Part shown: one piece after another, positions 11,110 through 20,550 of the stretch
Numbering within the stretch: position 1 is the stretch's first letter
Layout: every line of letters starts with the position of its first letter
From: Phytophthora quininea
Lineage: Eukaryota; Oomycota; Peronosporomycetes; Peronosporales; Peronosporaceae
Length of the DNA stretch: 64,000 nt
Direction of reading: 5' to 3'
Assembly (NCBI GenBank): GCA_011947345.1
Contig: JAAVTG010000711.1
Span: 124,001-188,000 of the forward strand
Notes under the pieces: model-generated
Told to the model about the DNA's origin: nothing
The model's input: only the letters and a program-made list of their open reading frames with translations
Database searches by the model: none
Position numbers and translations under genes: made by a program

Positions 11110-11660
11110 GCAGTGGTTGCAACAGGTTGCGAGTAGATGGAGACATCCGAACAGGTATGTAGTGCCTACGCAACAGACTTTAGGTATTTGCCCCACACGA
11201 TTCCAACAACATCGCAGCAATCTCTTCCTGGCATTTCCATGAACTTATTTGAATACTGCCAGGGGTCGTCCGGACATTTTTGCAGGGGCCCCATGAAGGC
11301 GGAGACTCCAACGACCGTCTCCCCAGCAGCTTGCAGAACCAGAAAGGTTGAATTGCAGACTCGATCTGTGGTGGTGGGGGTCGCAAAATCCTTGAAAAGG
11401 TCCATAAACGCAGTGACATTCATTGCCACTATACCGGATTTCTCGTCTAAGCTGCTTTATCTCGTAGCATCAGATCTATCGTTGAAGAATCCAAATGGTG
11501 TGATGCTCTAGAGCAATTGCATCTGTAGTGGCAGCAAGCCATCGGACCATCAACACTCCTCTCACAAGCTGCGACTGCAACGGACGCTGTGTCCGTTGCA
11601 CGATGCATAAGTAGCAAAGCAAAACCAATCGAAACCACTACAGAGTAGTTATCGGGTAGT
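11110..11660 (-). pseudogene. Degraded fragment related to the X/Y family
   Basis: A minus-strand frame (11166-11429) contains GPLQKCPDDPWQYSNKFMEM. This parallels GALLGFPDGPWQYSRAFLVA in gene Y (about 32950) and the ELFGCPQEPMDYSAEYRAA segment of gene X (about 41540). The neighbouring frame at 11447-11686 is hydrophobic and not clearly related. It is too decayed to define ends. It indicates that the X/Y family has older copies outside the palindrome. Confidence 0.35.
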
Positions 11661-11686
11661 GCATGTAAGAGAACAGAATTCAACAA

Positions 11687-11818
11687 GCCTTCGAGTTCTC
11701 AAGCAAGCGTCGGAAGACACTACAGCATCCGTGTCTTTTGGCAGTTCAAAACCCAATTGACGTATTATCAGCAGTGTTGCCGATTCATCGTAATGGAGTT
11801 CAGCTCTCTGTTGGTAGT
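11687..11818 (-). pseudogene. LINE-type tail relic, piece 3 of 3 (end of protein)
   Basis: Encodes RAELHYDESATLLIIRQLGF and then ELPKD, matching the end of the tail at 7986-8290. The preceding residues (SSFKMHYQFNYQ) lie at 19686-19761, and those before them at 21306-21345. This single relic was therefore split by hAT copy 2 (11819-19676) and a Harbinger element (19762-21305). Confidence 0.65.
11810..11818. repeat. Target-site duplication (left) of hAT copy 2
   Basis: GTTGGTAGT, repeated exactly at 19677-19685. Confidence 0.85.
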
Positions 11819-11926
11819 CAGGGATCGAAAAAAACATTGGCATTGTTACATTGCGAAAATTGTTCTCCACAATATTGATTGTGGCGACCTCGTCCAATAT
11901 TGCCAGGATCGTAATGGCAGCTAGCA

Positions 11927-11931
11927 ACTTC
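11927..11931. repeat. Target-site duplication (left) of the Ty3 element
   Basis: ACTTC, repeated at 18708-18712. Copy 1 of the host hAT element preserves the uninterrupted site (AACTTCTACTCG, about 3446-3457). Confidence 0.9.
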
Positions 11932-12084
11932 TGTAACGGGGCGGTGCTCCTTGTTTGTAGTAAACGAAACTCTGACTAGTATTTAGTTGAGCGGCGCCTT
12001 CCGGCGCCGCTGGACCAATAATTCTGAACTCTATCCTATTGGTCGCCGTGCACCACGGCGACCGTGTGACGGACTCCCGTCACA
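11932..12084 (-). repeat. 3' LTR (element orientation), 153 bp, three hairpins
   Basis: Contains three consecutive perfect inverted repeats: AGCGGCGCC/GGCGCCGCT with loop TTCC (about 11990-12011), GGTCGCCGTG/CACGGCGACC with a 3-nt loop, and TGTGACGG/CCGTCACA with loop ACTC at the terminus. The first loop is GGAA in the other LTR. Confidence 0.93.
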
Positions 12085-12100
12085 CCACTCCCCGCATAAG
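12085..12100 (-). other. Candidate polypurine tract
   Basis: On the minus strand GCGGGGAGTGGTG directly precedes the 3' LTR, the place where plus-strand priming occurs in LTR retrotransposons. The tract is short and not purely purine. Confidence 0.5.
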
Positions 12101-12127
12101 ATAGAGATCACTGTCAAATTCACCACC

Positions 12128-13061
12128 ATGAGCCTCGACGACCGCGAGACGCACGAGCTTCGCAGACAGTTTCGTGCGGTGGCCGCTGCGCGACTGCAGC
12201 GGCGTGCACGACTCACTGCCCGAGGAGGAGATGGCGTCCTGGTTCGCGCGCTGGCGCCGCACCCGAGGCAAGCCCGTCACGGAGACTCTCTCCGTGACCC
12301 AACGTTCGCTCGACCAGGCGTGGACCGCGTTCGTGCTGCGCTGGAACGCTGAGACGGGTCCGCAGTTTCGCCGGCTGATCGAGGCTCGTGAGGAGACTCA
12401 CGAGCGCTTGTCGGTGGCGGGTGCGGCGGCGAGGGTCTGCAAGCTGTCGTGGGCGGCAGATCGGCTCTGCTGCTACGCCCATTACCTGGAGGGCTGTGCT
12501 GAGTGCCGCAAGTACGGGCTCCCGCGACCGACGGAGCGGGAGTGGTCCTGCTTCCTGGTGGACTCGCCGCTGTCGGAGGAGGAGCACAGCTGGATTGGTC
12601 ATTATCGTCGCGCGTTACATGAAGCTCGCGGCGGCTCGCTGCCGCAGCCGATTGAAGACCCGTCTTGTACGCGTCAAGCAGACCTGGAACATCCGCAAGC
12701 AGCACCGCCCTCGGCTCCCAGCTGTCATTCAGTGGCCCCACCCAGCGCACCAAGTATTGGCGGTGCGCAGGGATATCAGTGTCGCCGCGGCGAGGGCCGC
12801 GACCGCGTCGGGCACCCCGAGTGTCGTCGTGCCGAAGAATTGATTCGACGATGTGACGGATATTCCCCGCCGCATCGACCAAGGGAGCCGGACCGTCGCG
12901 TTCAAACGGGGGTGGGTGGGTGGCAGGACGCTGCGGCTGCGCAGCGTCTTGATTGGCTGGAACGTCGCGTGGATCAGCTGGAGTGGGAAAACGCCGTGTT
13001 GTGGCGTCAGCTGAGCCAGCAGCAGGCGCAGCGAGGATCGGCGCCAGACTACCGCCGCTAG
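12128..13061 (+). CDS. Antisense reading frame in the Ty3 element, possible gene
   Basis: The strand opposite pol carries an ATG at 12128 (MSLDDRETHELRRQF..), 44 bp inside the LTR, and, after a frame change near 12200, a frame open for 296 codons (12174-13061). Between 12215 and 12640 it has ordinary protein composition with W, C and H residues (for example CCYAHYLEGCAECRKYG). The pol strand there encodes only Pro/Ser/Arg low-complexity sequence beyond the chromodomain. The end (about 12945-13020) would form a short leucine-heptad coiled coil (LDWLERRVDQLEWENAVL), but that part lies opposite real pol sequence. Alternative: chance antisense frame in GC-rich DNA. I do not recognise a family. 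Confidence 0.4.
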
Positions 13062-13728
13062 GCAACGACGCTGGTCGGTAGCGACGAAGTCGACCGACGT
13101 AAAACGTAGGGTGTAGCTTGAGCGTAGGCGGTAGCTGTAGCCGGTAAGCATCTCCAATGACTTTCAACACCTTGAATGGGCCAATGTACCGTGGCGCAAG
13201 CTTGTTTGCGCCCAGATTCGTCACAAGCGTTGGGGAAATTCCATTGGTAGATAATAGGACTTGGTCCCCAACGTGGAACCTTTCCACGTTTCGGCGCCCG
13301 CTGCGGTCCGCATTCTCCTTCTGGCGATCGACGGCAGCAGCGATCGCATCGCGGACGTAGCGGACAATCGACTCGCGCTGTTGCACGAACTCGTGGACAG
13401 CCGCAGCGTCGCTTCGCTGCGGCACCGCGTTGGGCGCAAAGTTTGCTGGCGGTGGCTCAGTAGCCGCGACCGGATCAGGAGCAGTGTGAAGCTCAGCTGC
13501 GCGACGCGGACGCGGGTTGATCAGCATCCGACTGGCCCGATAGGCAACGTCTCGTGGAGAGGCAGTCGCCGCTCGCGCGGCGGCCCGTGTAAGAGGACCC
13601 TGGCTGGGGACCCGCGTGGAAGACCTCGTGCTCACCGCGTTCACATTGGAGTCAGCGGCCATCTCGTGCGTCGATGCGGAGGCGCCACCAGTGGAAGTGG
13701 GAGTCGCAGCGTCGTGATTCCCTGACAT
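12277..13728 (-). CDS. Ty3 pol, C-terminal part: GPY/F module and chromodomain
   Basis: Residues about 151-220 of this frame (RFHVGDQVLLST...LAPRYIGPFKVLKVIGDAYRLQLP..LHPTFYVGRLRRY) are the GPY/F-like end of integrase. Residues about 291-355 (IRHIVESILRH...QYLVRWVG..NDSWEPRAVL..VPGLLDAY) are a chromodomain with the aromatic cage region W-V-G/W-E-P, thought to steer integration to marked chromatin. About 120 further codons to 12277 are Pro/Ser/Arg-rich and probably not translated usefully. The frame joins INT by one missing base near 13730-13800. Confidence 0.85.
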   Translation of the reverse strand: MSGNHDAATPTSTGGASASTHEMAADSNVNAVSTRSSTRVPSQGPLTRAAARAATASPRDVAYRASRMLINPRPRRAAELHTAPDPVAATEPPPANFAPNAVPQRSDAAAVHEFVQQRESIVRYVRDAIAAAVDRQKENADRSGRRNVERFHVGDQVLLSTNGISPTLVTNLGANKLAPRYIGPFKVLKVIGDAYRLQLPPTLKLHPTFYVGRLRRYRPASLPSGGSLAPILAAPAAGSADATTRRFPTPADPRDVPANQDAAQPQRPATHPPPFERDGPAPLVDAAGNIRHIVESILRHDDTRGARRGRGPRRGDTDIPAHRQYLVRWVGPLNDSWEPRAVLLADVPGLLDAYKTGLQSAAAASRRELHVTRDDNDQSSCAPPPTAASPPGSRTTPAPSVAGARTCGTQHSPPGNGRSSRADLPPTTACRPSPPHPPPTSARESPHEPRSAGETADPSQRSSAARTRSTPGRANVGSRRESP

Positions 13729-14960
13729 CTGAACTGGAAGGGGCGCTCCAGCCCCAGGAGCGCCGGAACGCGCGGATGACGGCCAAAGTTGACGAAGAAT
13801 GGCGTCAAGCCAGTCGATGCGTGCACGGCGTTATTGATGGCGAACTCCACCATCGGCAGGAAAGAGCTCCATGACTTGAACGACGTGGCGTAACTCCTCA
13901 GCACGTCTTTGACAACCCGGTTAACGCGTTCGGTCTGGCCATCGGTCTCAGGATGTGACGCGGTGGACATCGCCAACCGCGTCCCGACAAGGTTGAAGAG
14001 TTCCGTCCAGAAAGCTGCAGTAAAACGCGGGTCTCGATCGGATACAATTGAGGACGGAAGTCCATGATGGCGATACACTGTGTCAAGAAACAGCGCCGCC
14101 GACTGAGATGCGGTGATCGAGGAGGCCACGGGAGCAAGATGGACCATCTTGCTAAATCGGTCGACGAAAACAAGTATGCCTGTGCGGCCCTGAGTATCTC
14201 GCGGCAGACCAAAGACGAAATCCATGCTGACCGATGTCCACGGACCCGTCGCGACTGGAAGAGGTCGAAGCGGGGCTCGCTTCGACGGCGACGGCTTGAC
14301 GCGCTGGCACGCTTCACAGGAGCGGACCCACTTGCGTACCCACTTGTACATGTGTGGCCAGTAGAAGTCGCGCGATAGTGACGCGAATGTCTTCTCGCGC
14401 CCGAGGTGGCCACCGCTGGGGGTATCGTGAAACTCATGGATCAGTCGGGCTCTGAGATCATCGTCAAGCGGGACGACGATGCGTGGCGGGTCCGCGCGAT
14501 CGACGCGGAAGGTCAGCAGATCCCCATCGAGACTGTAGCGGTCGACACGGGCGCGGCTGCGAGGGGACAAGCGGCGCCGCGCCGCTGCTGATGGTTTTCT
14601 CAGGTACTTGATCAATTCGGAGCACGCCTCATCCGACTTGTACGCAGCCGCGATCAGGTCTCGGAGCGGAGTGGTCGCTGTGGCTTCAACAGCAGCGACT
14701 TCATCAGCGGTGCACACAGCGCAATCGTCGTCATCCTCGTCACCAACGGCATGGCGGCCCGATTGCACGTAATCCGGTCGACGCGAGAGCGCGTCGAGGA
14801 TGTTGGTCTTGCCCGGCTTATAGTGAACGACGAAGTTGTACTCCGAGAACAATGATAGCCAGCGCGCCATGCGCTGTGACAAATGAGGACTCTTCGTCGC
14901 CGTCCGGAGCGAAGCGTGATCCGTGTACACCACGAACGTACTTTCGCCCAGGAGGTACAC
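13641..14960 (-). CDS. Ty3 pol, RNase H end and integrase
   Basis: The frame begins with the end of RNase H (VVYTDHASL), then an HHCC zinc domain (LIHEFHDTPSGGHLG ... CEACQRVKPS), then the integrase core with D (SMDFVFGLP), D (SDRDPRF) and E (ETDGQTERVNR). It integrates the cDNA. It continues from the RT frame across a junction near 14960-15000, where two bases appear to be missing from an A-run. Confidence 0.93.
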   Translation of the reverse strand: MYLLGESTFVVYTDHASLRTATKSPHLSQRMARWLSLFSEYNFVVHYKPGKTNILDALSRRPDYVQSGRHAVGDEDDDDCAVCTADEVAAVEATATTPLRDLIAAAYKSDEACSELIKYLRKPSAAARRRLSPRSRARVDRYSLDGDLLTFRVDRADPPRIVVPLDDDLRARLIHEFHDTPSGGHLGREKTFASLSRDFYWPHMYKWVRKWVRSCEACQRVKPSPSKRAPLRPLPVATGPWTSVSMDFVFGLPRDTQGRTGILVFVDRFSKMVHLAPVASSITASQSAALFLDTVYRHHGLPSSIVSDRDPRFTAAFWTELFNLVGTRLAMSTASHPETDGQTERVNRVVKDVLRSYATSFKSWSSFLPMVEFAINNAVHASTGLTPFFVNFGRHPRVPALLGLERPFQFRCQGITTLRLPLPLVAPPHRRTRWPLTPM

Positions 14961-16052
14961 GCGGAACTTGATGAGGGATTATCGCCAACAACTCCTTGTC
15001 ATGGACCGGATAATTCCGCACCGCGGGCTTCAATTGGCGCGATTGGTAACTTATCACTCGCTCGCGTCCATCGTCATCAAACTGCATCAAGGCGCAGCCG
15101 ATTGCAAAGTCGCTCGAGTCACACACCACGTGAAAGCGTTTCGCGTGGTCCGGAAGCATCAATACGGGCGCGGTGGACACGCTGGTCTTCACCGCGTCGA
15201 AGGCTGTTTGGTGCTCGGGGCGCCACGACCACGTGGCGTCGGCTTTCAGGAGTTGCGACAGCGGCCGAACAGTCGAAGCAAAGTTCTTCGAGTAGTGGTG
15301 GAGATATGTGGCGAGTCCAAGCCACTGCCGGAGCTGTTTCTGGTCCTGCGGAGTCGGCCAAGCGCAGATCGCCGCGATCTTCTCCGGGTCGGCGCGAACG
15401 CCGTCCTTGCTGACGTAGCTCCCGAGTACTGGAATCTCGGGAGCGCAGAAGATGCATTTCTTCAAGTTGGCGTACAGCTTGTTTGCCCGCATCACCTCGA
15501 ACACCTTGCGGAGATGTTGAAGGTGGACGTCGACATCCGTCGTGCTGCTCTCAGCACGACTGTGAATGAAGATGTCGTCGAAGTAGCTGGGCGCGAAGTC
15601 TCGATACGGACGCAGTAGGTTGGACACCATGCGGTTGAAAGTGGCAGGGGCATTCTTGAGCCCCTGCGGCATCACAAGCCATTCCCAGAGCATGCCGCTG
15701 GGCGTGCTGACCGCAGTCAACGGCACGTCTTCTTCACGCATCAGGATTTGGTAGAAGCCGTCCATGAGGTCGATAGCACTGTACACAGCGCTGACATAGT
15801 GTCGAGCACCATGTCCTTCCGCGGGATCGGCATCTGCGCCGGGATGGTGGCGTCATTGAGCTTGTTGAAAGCGTGTACGATGCGCCACCCGCCCGTCGCC
15901 TTCTTCACGCAGAATGTCGGACTGGAATGCGGCGATAGGCTTTCGCGAACGTGGCCGGCGTGCCGGCGACCTTCGAAGAACGCATCAATCGCTTGGACTT
16001 GGTCGCGGGGCAGCGGCCATTGTCGCGTCACACAGTACTTCGAACCGGGCAC
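14818..16052 (-). CDS. Ty3 pol, reverse transcriptase and RNase H
   Basis: RT motifs in order: SSPTFCVKKATGGWRIVHAFNKLND (15741-16052 frame), then AIDLMDGFYQI, MPQGLKNAPATFNRMV and the catalytic YFDDIFIHS. RNase H follows with VCDSSDFAIG. The two frames join near 15785 by one missing base. The enzyme copies element RNA to DNA in cytoplasmic particles. Confidence 0.93.
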
Positions 16053-17744
16053 GAGGTCGATCTCGTGCCGAACACCACGATCGGGAGGAAGTTCAGCCGG
16101 AACCTTGTCGGGAAGATGTCGATGAACTCGCGAACCAGCGGAGCAACCGGGTTACCAGCGGCTTCGAGTGCTGGTAACGACTGGGCCAAGTAGCGGGCCT
16201 CGCGGGCGGACTTAGGCTCAGCGCCTTTCGGGCGTTCCCGGGTATCGGACGCTGTGTCACCAGCATCTACATCGACAGCCGCGATAGTCGCGGTGTTGTC
16301 CGCGACGATCATGCAAACCTGCTCGATCTCACCATGTTTCAAGTCGTGGAGAAGGTGTTTCCACGACAGGCCAGGCAACTTGGTGATCTCGGACGCATCG
16401 CACGGCGGGCGTGCGACCTCGACATTGTGCATACGCGGGATCGATGCCGCGTCATCCCCATCAGAACGGGGATAACCTCGGAGTCAGGCGCGTCTGACTC
16501 ACTCGGAGGAGCGCGGGGTCGCCGGGGCTGGCGGCGACCACGGCGACGGACTGGCCGGGTGAACTCTTCCGTAGCAGGCAGTGGGAGACCACGCTCGACC
16601 AAGGCTGCTGTACTCAGACGCCGAGACACGACATCGGCGTCGACTCCATCAGGAAGCCCCTGCTCGACTGCGCGTGGGAGACCACGCTCAACCACATCTT
16701 CTTGTTCATCGTCAACGGAGAGCCGCTGCTCGTCCGGGCGTGGGAATCCCTCTTCGATCACGGCGTTGTCTGCTGCCGAGAGCCGCTGCTCGTCGGGACG
16801 TGGGAACCCATGCTCGACCACGGCAGACACGTCTTGAGGCACCTGCTCAAGACCGGCGCAGGATGCGTGCTCGCACGCCGCACACGAAGGGTCATCACTC
16901 ACTTCAGGTGCAGCATGGGTCATGGAGTCGGAGTCCATGACTGCAACATGCGGCCATCGGTCCGGCGTTCCGCGCAAGAACGCCAGTACTGCATTCACGT
17001 CGATGTCACGAGGGCGGACCGTACCAGTCAGCCAGTTAATCTCAGGCTGGTGCCGGGCGAGCCATGGGATGCCGAAGACGCAGTCAAACGAGCCACTCAG
17101 CTCGATAACTAGGAACTCTTCGGAGCTTCGGAATCCGTCAAACTCGTACGTGAAGGTCGTAGAGCGCCGCGGCGTACGCCGTGGCTTGCCATCAGCGTAT
17201 TTCACAATCATCTCCCCGGACCTTCGCGAAGGCTCAGGTCCGCTGGTAACACCGACAAACTCTCGGCGCGGACGAAGTTGCTCGTCGCGCCCGAATCGAG
17301 CAGGGCGCGAAGTGGACGCTTCGCACCATCGACGTGGAGACTGAGTATGATCAGTCTTGGGTCGCCGCCCGAGGTGGTGGCAAATAAGTGTGCGTGGAGC
17401 ACAGGAGGGCTAGGAGGGGCTCCGCCACCAGAGAGCGTTCCATCCTTCTCAGACCAGTAGGGCGCCCCGCACCTACTGGTTGTCGCCGTTTTCTGGCTCG
17501 GCGACAAGACCATCAGCGGCTTTGGCGACGACGTGCGCCAAGACCGGAGCGGGAGCGCGGCACACAGCGGCGCGATGTCCGAGTTTGCGACAGCGGAAGC
17601 ACCGCATGTGACGAGGGCTTCGACCGGGGCCCGCCAGAGGCGGTCTGTCAGACGACATTGGCGCCGGACTGGATCGCCGGCGCCCGTGGTAATCCTGGAT
17701 GGCGTCAAGATCCATTGGCTCGGGCTCCGCGGAGGGGCAAGCAA
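16028..17744 (-). CDS. Ty3 pol, aspartic protease and linker
   Basis: The protease active site is LLDSGATSNFVRAE (17208-17744 frame), with the second part SFDCVFGIPWLARHQPEINW in the next frame (16339-17211). A linker of repeated RGLPxxxEQxL-like phrases (about 16560-16830) is low complexity. Three frames are used, each step equal to one missing base. It processes the polyprotein. Confidence 0.85.
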
Positions 17745-18330
17745 GGGAGAACGCCTCAGAAGCGGAAACGCTATAATCTTCCCGAAGTGCCGTCTCGAAG
17801 GCCTCTTCCAGTGACCCTGGTGTCTTCCTGGTCAGGTAGAAGCGCTGGTACCCAGCGTTCATGCCGGAGATGAAGACATGGACCTGAGTCGCCATGTCCA
17901 CTGGGTTCGTCGTGATACACGACACCAGGTGTCGTGCCCGCTGGATGTACTCGAGCATGGACATCCGTCCCTGCTTAAATGACAGGAATGCCGAGCGTTG
18001 GACACGCTCATCTTGAGGGCTCGAAGGCCAGGCGAAGATCATCCTTCAGCGACTGCATCGTCGAGAAGCAGGAGGTGTCGGCGACGAGCTTGCCGAGTGC
18101 CCATTCCTTGGCCTTTCCCGTCAACTTGGACAGTAAGAACCGGGTACGAGCGAACTCGGTAGATAACTGCCGAGCTTCGATCGCGATGTCGATCTCACAG
18201 AACCAGCGATTCAGCTGGAGGCGAGCGTCGCCCTCACCGCTGTAGCTGGATACATCGAGCTTCACGATGTCGGTCTTGTTCTTGGTCGGCGTGGAGTCGT
18301 CACACGCCGATGCAGGTCGGCGAGTTCACG
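17473..18330 (-). CDS. Ty3 gag (capsid/nucleocapsid)
   Basis: The capsid region reads YSGEGDARLQLNRWFCEIDIA, then LTGKAKEWALGKL, then FLSFKQGRMSMLEYIQRARHLV, a standard retrotransposon gag core. Near 17590 a CCHC knuckle (CFRCRKLGHRAAVC) binds RNA. The start codon is unclear; the protein-like frame is open from about 18330. One frame break lies near 18030. Confidence 0.88.
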
Positions 18331-18535
18331 CGCCATGAACTCATGAGCAGCCAGGCGTTGATCAGATTCCGTTCCGGCAGTCAGCAAGGTTTTGATGACT
18401 CATTCTCCGGACACCGCGGCAAGGCGGTTTAGCGCCTCCCACTCAAACACGGATAAGTGGGGAAGTTGGCATGCTCGAGGGCAGCACCAGCCCCTTCGTT
18501 GAAATTGGAAGCGTCGTTCATGGTCGTGTGGGCGG

Positions 18536-18554
18536 ACTACAAAGTGCTACCAGT
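18536..18554 (-). other. Candidate primer-binding site
   Basis: Just inside the 5' LTR the minus strand reads ACTGGTAGCACTTTGTAGT. TGGTAGCAC begins like common tRNA-primed sites (TGG...), 2 bp from the LTR end. The cognate tRNA cannot be named from this alone. Confidence 0.45.
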
Positions 18555-18707
18555 TGTAACGGGGCGGTGCTCCTTGTTTGTAGTAAATGAAACTCTGACT
18601 AGTATTTAGTTGAGCGGCGCCGGAAGGCGCCGCTGGACCAATAATTCTGAACTCTATCCTATTGGTCGCCGTGCACCACGGCGACCGTGTGACGGACTCC
18701 CGTCACA
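18555..18707 (-). repeat. 5' LTR (element orientation), 153 bp
   Basis: Identical to 11932-12084 except one C/T difference and the hairpin loop, which is GGAA here instead of TTCC. TSD ACTTC follows at 18708-18712. Confidence 0.93.
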
Positions 18708-18712
18708 ACTTC
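18708..18712. repeat. Target-site duplication (right) of the Ty3 element
   Basis: ACTTC, matching 11927-11931. Confidence 0.9.
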
Positions 18713-18868
18713 TACTCGTAGCTAATCGTACTCTTCAGGCTCAACTTCGTTATCTTCTCATGCTACCCTCTCTGCCTACGAAGTGATTTCGTTCGCAACA
18801 AGATCCTAGTTAATCCTCAAGGAGAGGACTGACTCGAGCGTCTCCGCACTCACTCGCTTCCGCTTATA

Positions 18869-19294
18869 TTATCCTCCAAGCATGCACTTCACTGCCGAGA
18901 ACAGTCGTTCCACCTCGACGGAGGTAGCAGGAAGCCAAGACAAATCGATGTACTTCGAGCGGTCTTCCTCTCTGGACTTGGATCTCTCTTCGATAGCTGC
19001 TTTGACTTCCCAGGTGATCTGCGGCGTCTGATGGTAGGCGCGACTACTCTCGTTTCGCCGCACACCACTCGGACTTGCAGACCTTGGTGAACGAACACTA
19101 GAGGCTTTGGTGCGCTTCTTCTTTGAAGTGCCTGGGCGGGTCGATTTAGATTTTCTGTGTTTGCGCTTGATGCTGGGCTCTGAGGAGACACAAGCGGTAC
19201 CAGAATTAATCGATTCCTCTCCTGTGGACGATGCCGATGGATAGTGCTGGTTTCTTCTGGAGGCTTGGGGAGCAAACGCCGAGCTGATCGCCAT
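18869..19294 (-). pseudogene. hAT transposase C-terminal fragment (copy 2)
   Basis: This is the same frame as 3604-4035. Here one C fewer in the run keeps the Ser/Arg-rich N-terminus in frame with EVKAAIEERSKSREED and the hAT motif SWLPATSVEVERLFS, giving 141 aa. A TAA then interrupts the remaining family end. It lacks a catalytic core. Confidence 0.7.
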
Positions 19295-19676
19295 CGTTGG
19301 TAGAACAGGCTTGCGCGGAGTGATTCGAGACGAGCCTGCTTACGATAGTAGCGTGGTTAGCGGAGGGGTTCGATGTGGGGCTGTCGTGGAGGTTGAGCGG
19401 CGGCAGACTGGATTCAAAAGTGTGAGCTGGAGCGCGCCGTCGTCTAGCAAAAACCTCGCTCGTGCTCTCCCACTTCCTCGTACCTCGAGACCGCAGACGT
19501 GGTTATTTGCCTCTGCCAACTCGTCGAACAAGACCTCACAGACACTTCAACGAGAAGATTCACAATTAGATCGATGCATTGCAATTGTTTTCCTAAGAAA
19601 TTGACATTGTTCCAATATTGATTGTGTCGAGCGTCTCGACAACAATCCATATACAATGGATATTGTCCGATGCCTG

Positions 19677-19685
19677 GTTGGTAGT
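19677..19685. repeat. Target-site duplication (right) of hAT copy 2
   Basis: GTTGGTAGT, matching 11810-11818. Confidence 0.85.
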
Positions 19686-19761
19686 TGAATTGGTAGTGCA
19701 TTTTGAAGGAGCTCATCATTCCCGGAATGCTTGGCGTTTTGGTTGGGTCCTCCCTGAACTA
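19686..19761 (-). pseudogene. LINE-type tail relic, piece 2 of 3
   Basis: Encodes FREDP.KTPSIPGMMSSFKMH, the part between the two transposon insertions. It matches 8110-8190 (-) and 30150-30215 (+). Confidence 0.6.
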
Positions 19762-19969
19762 GGGTGCGTACTGCAGTGCCAAATTCCAGCGGGATGGCCG
19801 ATCCGCTGGCGCGTACTTCATACAATTCGAGCGGATAAATGGCCATATTCCAGCGGATTCAATCCTCCCGAATTCCGGCAGATAGCGGATTGATCCAGCG
19901 GATTGAGCGCGAGCTGCCTTTTGAACACATATTTTCCAACCCGAACTTTTGTTTCATGAACGAATGCTA

Positions 19970-20515
19970 TTAGACATCAACCTCGCCATCTCTACCAGCT
20001 ACGAATACGAGGTAGCTTCGCCACATGTCGGATGCTATCTTATGGCGAGCCTGTTTCATTGATGCATCGTCCATCTCGTCAGTTCCAGTTGCTCTTTGTG
20101 CGGCCTCCGTGTTGTCTTCTTCCCTCACATGGCTGTTCTGAAGCTTCTTGTCCGCAAATTCATCTTTATGGCAACGAATGAAATTGTGGATCGCAAACGT
20201 GGCTTGCAAGAGGCCCACCTGCGCGCCCAGCTCGTAGTTGGGCATCGATTGGAGGATCAGGAATTCTTTTGATGGAGCCGTAGGTCCTTTCGATGACGTT
20301 GCGTAACGATGAGTGCCGCAGATTAAAAACTCTTCCTTTGTCTGTGGTTTTTGACTTCCCTGGCCAAATTCCTTTAGGTGGTACCTGACGCCTCTGTATG
20401 GCGTCAACGTGTGCTTGGTTAAGGCATAACCAGCGTCTCCTAGGTAATATTTTCCTGTAGCAAACAGTGAACATTTAGTTAGTATAGCATCTCCGAAATC
20501 AGTAGCAAAACACAC
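19970..20515 (-). pseudogene. Harbinger (DDE_4) transposase, C-terminal part
   Basis: Recognisable in order: KYYLGDAGYALTKHTLTPYRGVRYHLKEFG, then in another frame VFNLRHSSLRNVIERTYGSI, then back to LLQATFAIHNFIRCHKDEF. GDAGY carries an aspartate and ..RNVIERTYG the final glutamate of the DDE nuclease. The N-terminal half with the first aspartate is missing, so the element is internally deleted or highly reduced. Frame changes occur near 20270-20330. Confidence 0.75.
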
Positions 20516-20550
20516 CTTCTGAGATCACAAAGTCATGTCGAACTGCTCAC

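Larger units (their letters stand above)
11932..18707 (-). mobile_element. Chromodomain Ty3/gypsy LTR retrotransposon (6,776 bp)
   Basis: Two 153-bp LTRs, TG...CA termini and a 5-bp target-site duplication bound a minus-strand gag-PR-RT-RH-INT-chromodomain order. The order with RT before INT and a C-terminal chromodomain places it with Ty3/gypsy chromovirus-like elements. The LTRs differ by one substitution and one 4-bp inversion, so insertion is recent. The coding region needs about eight frame changes, all compatible with missing bases (one, sometimes two). Confidence 0.95.
11819..19676 (-). mobile_element. hAT-like transposon, copy 2, interrupted by a Ty3/gypsy element
   Basis: The outer 113 bp (11819-11931) and the 964-969 bp after the retrotransposon (18708-19676) are near-identical to copy 1 (3338-4417) and share its CAGGGATCG...CCTG ends. 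It is flanked by GTTGGTAGT on both sides. Removing the LTR element restores a copy of about 1,077 bp. It is itself inserted in a LINE-type tail relic. Confidence 0.9.
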
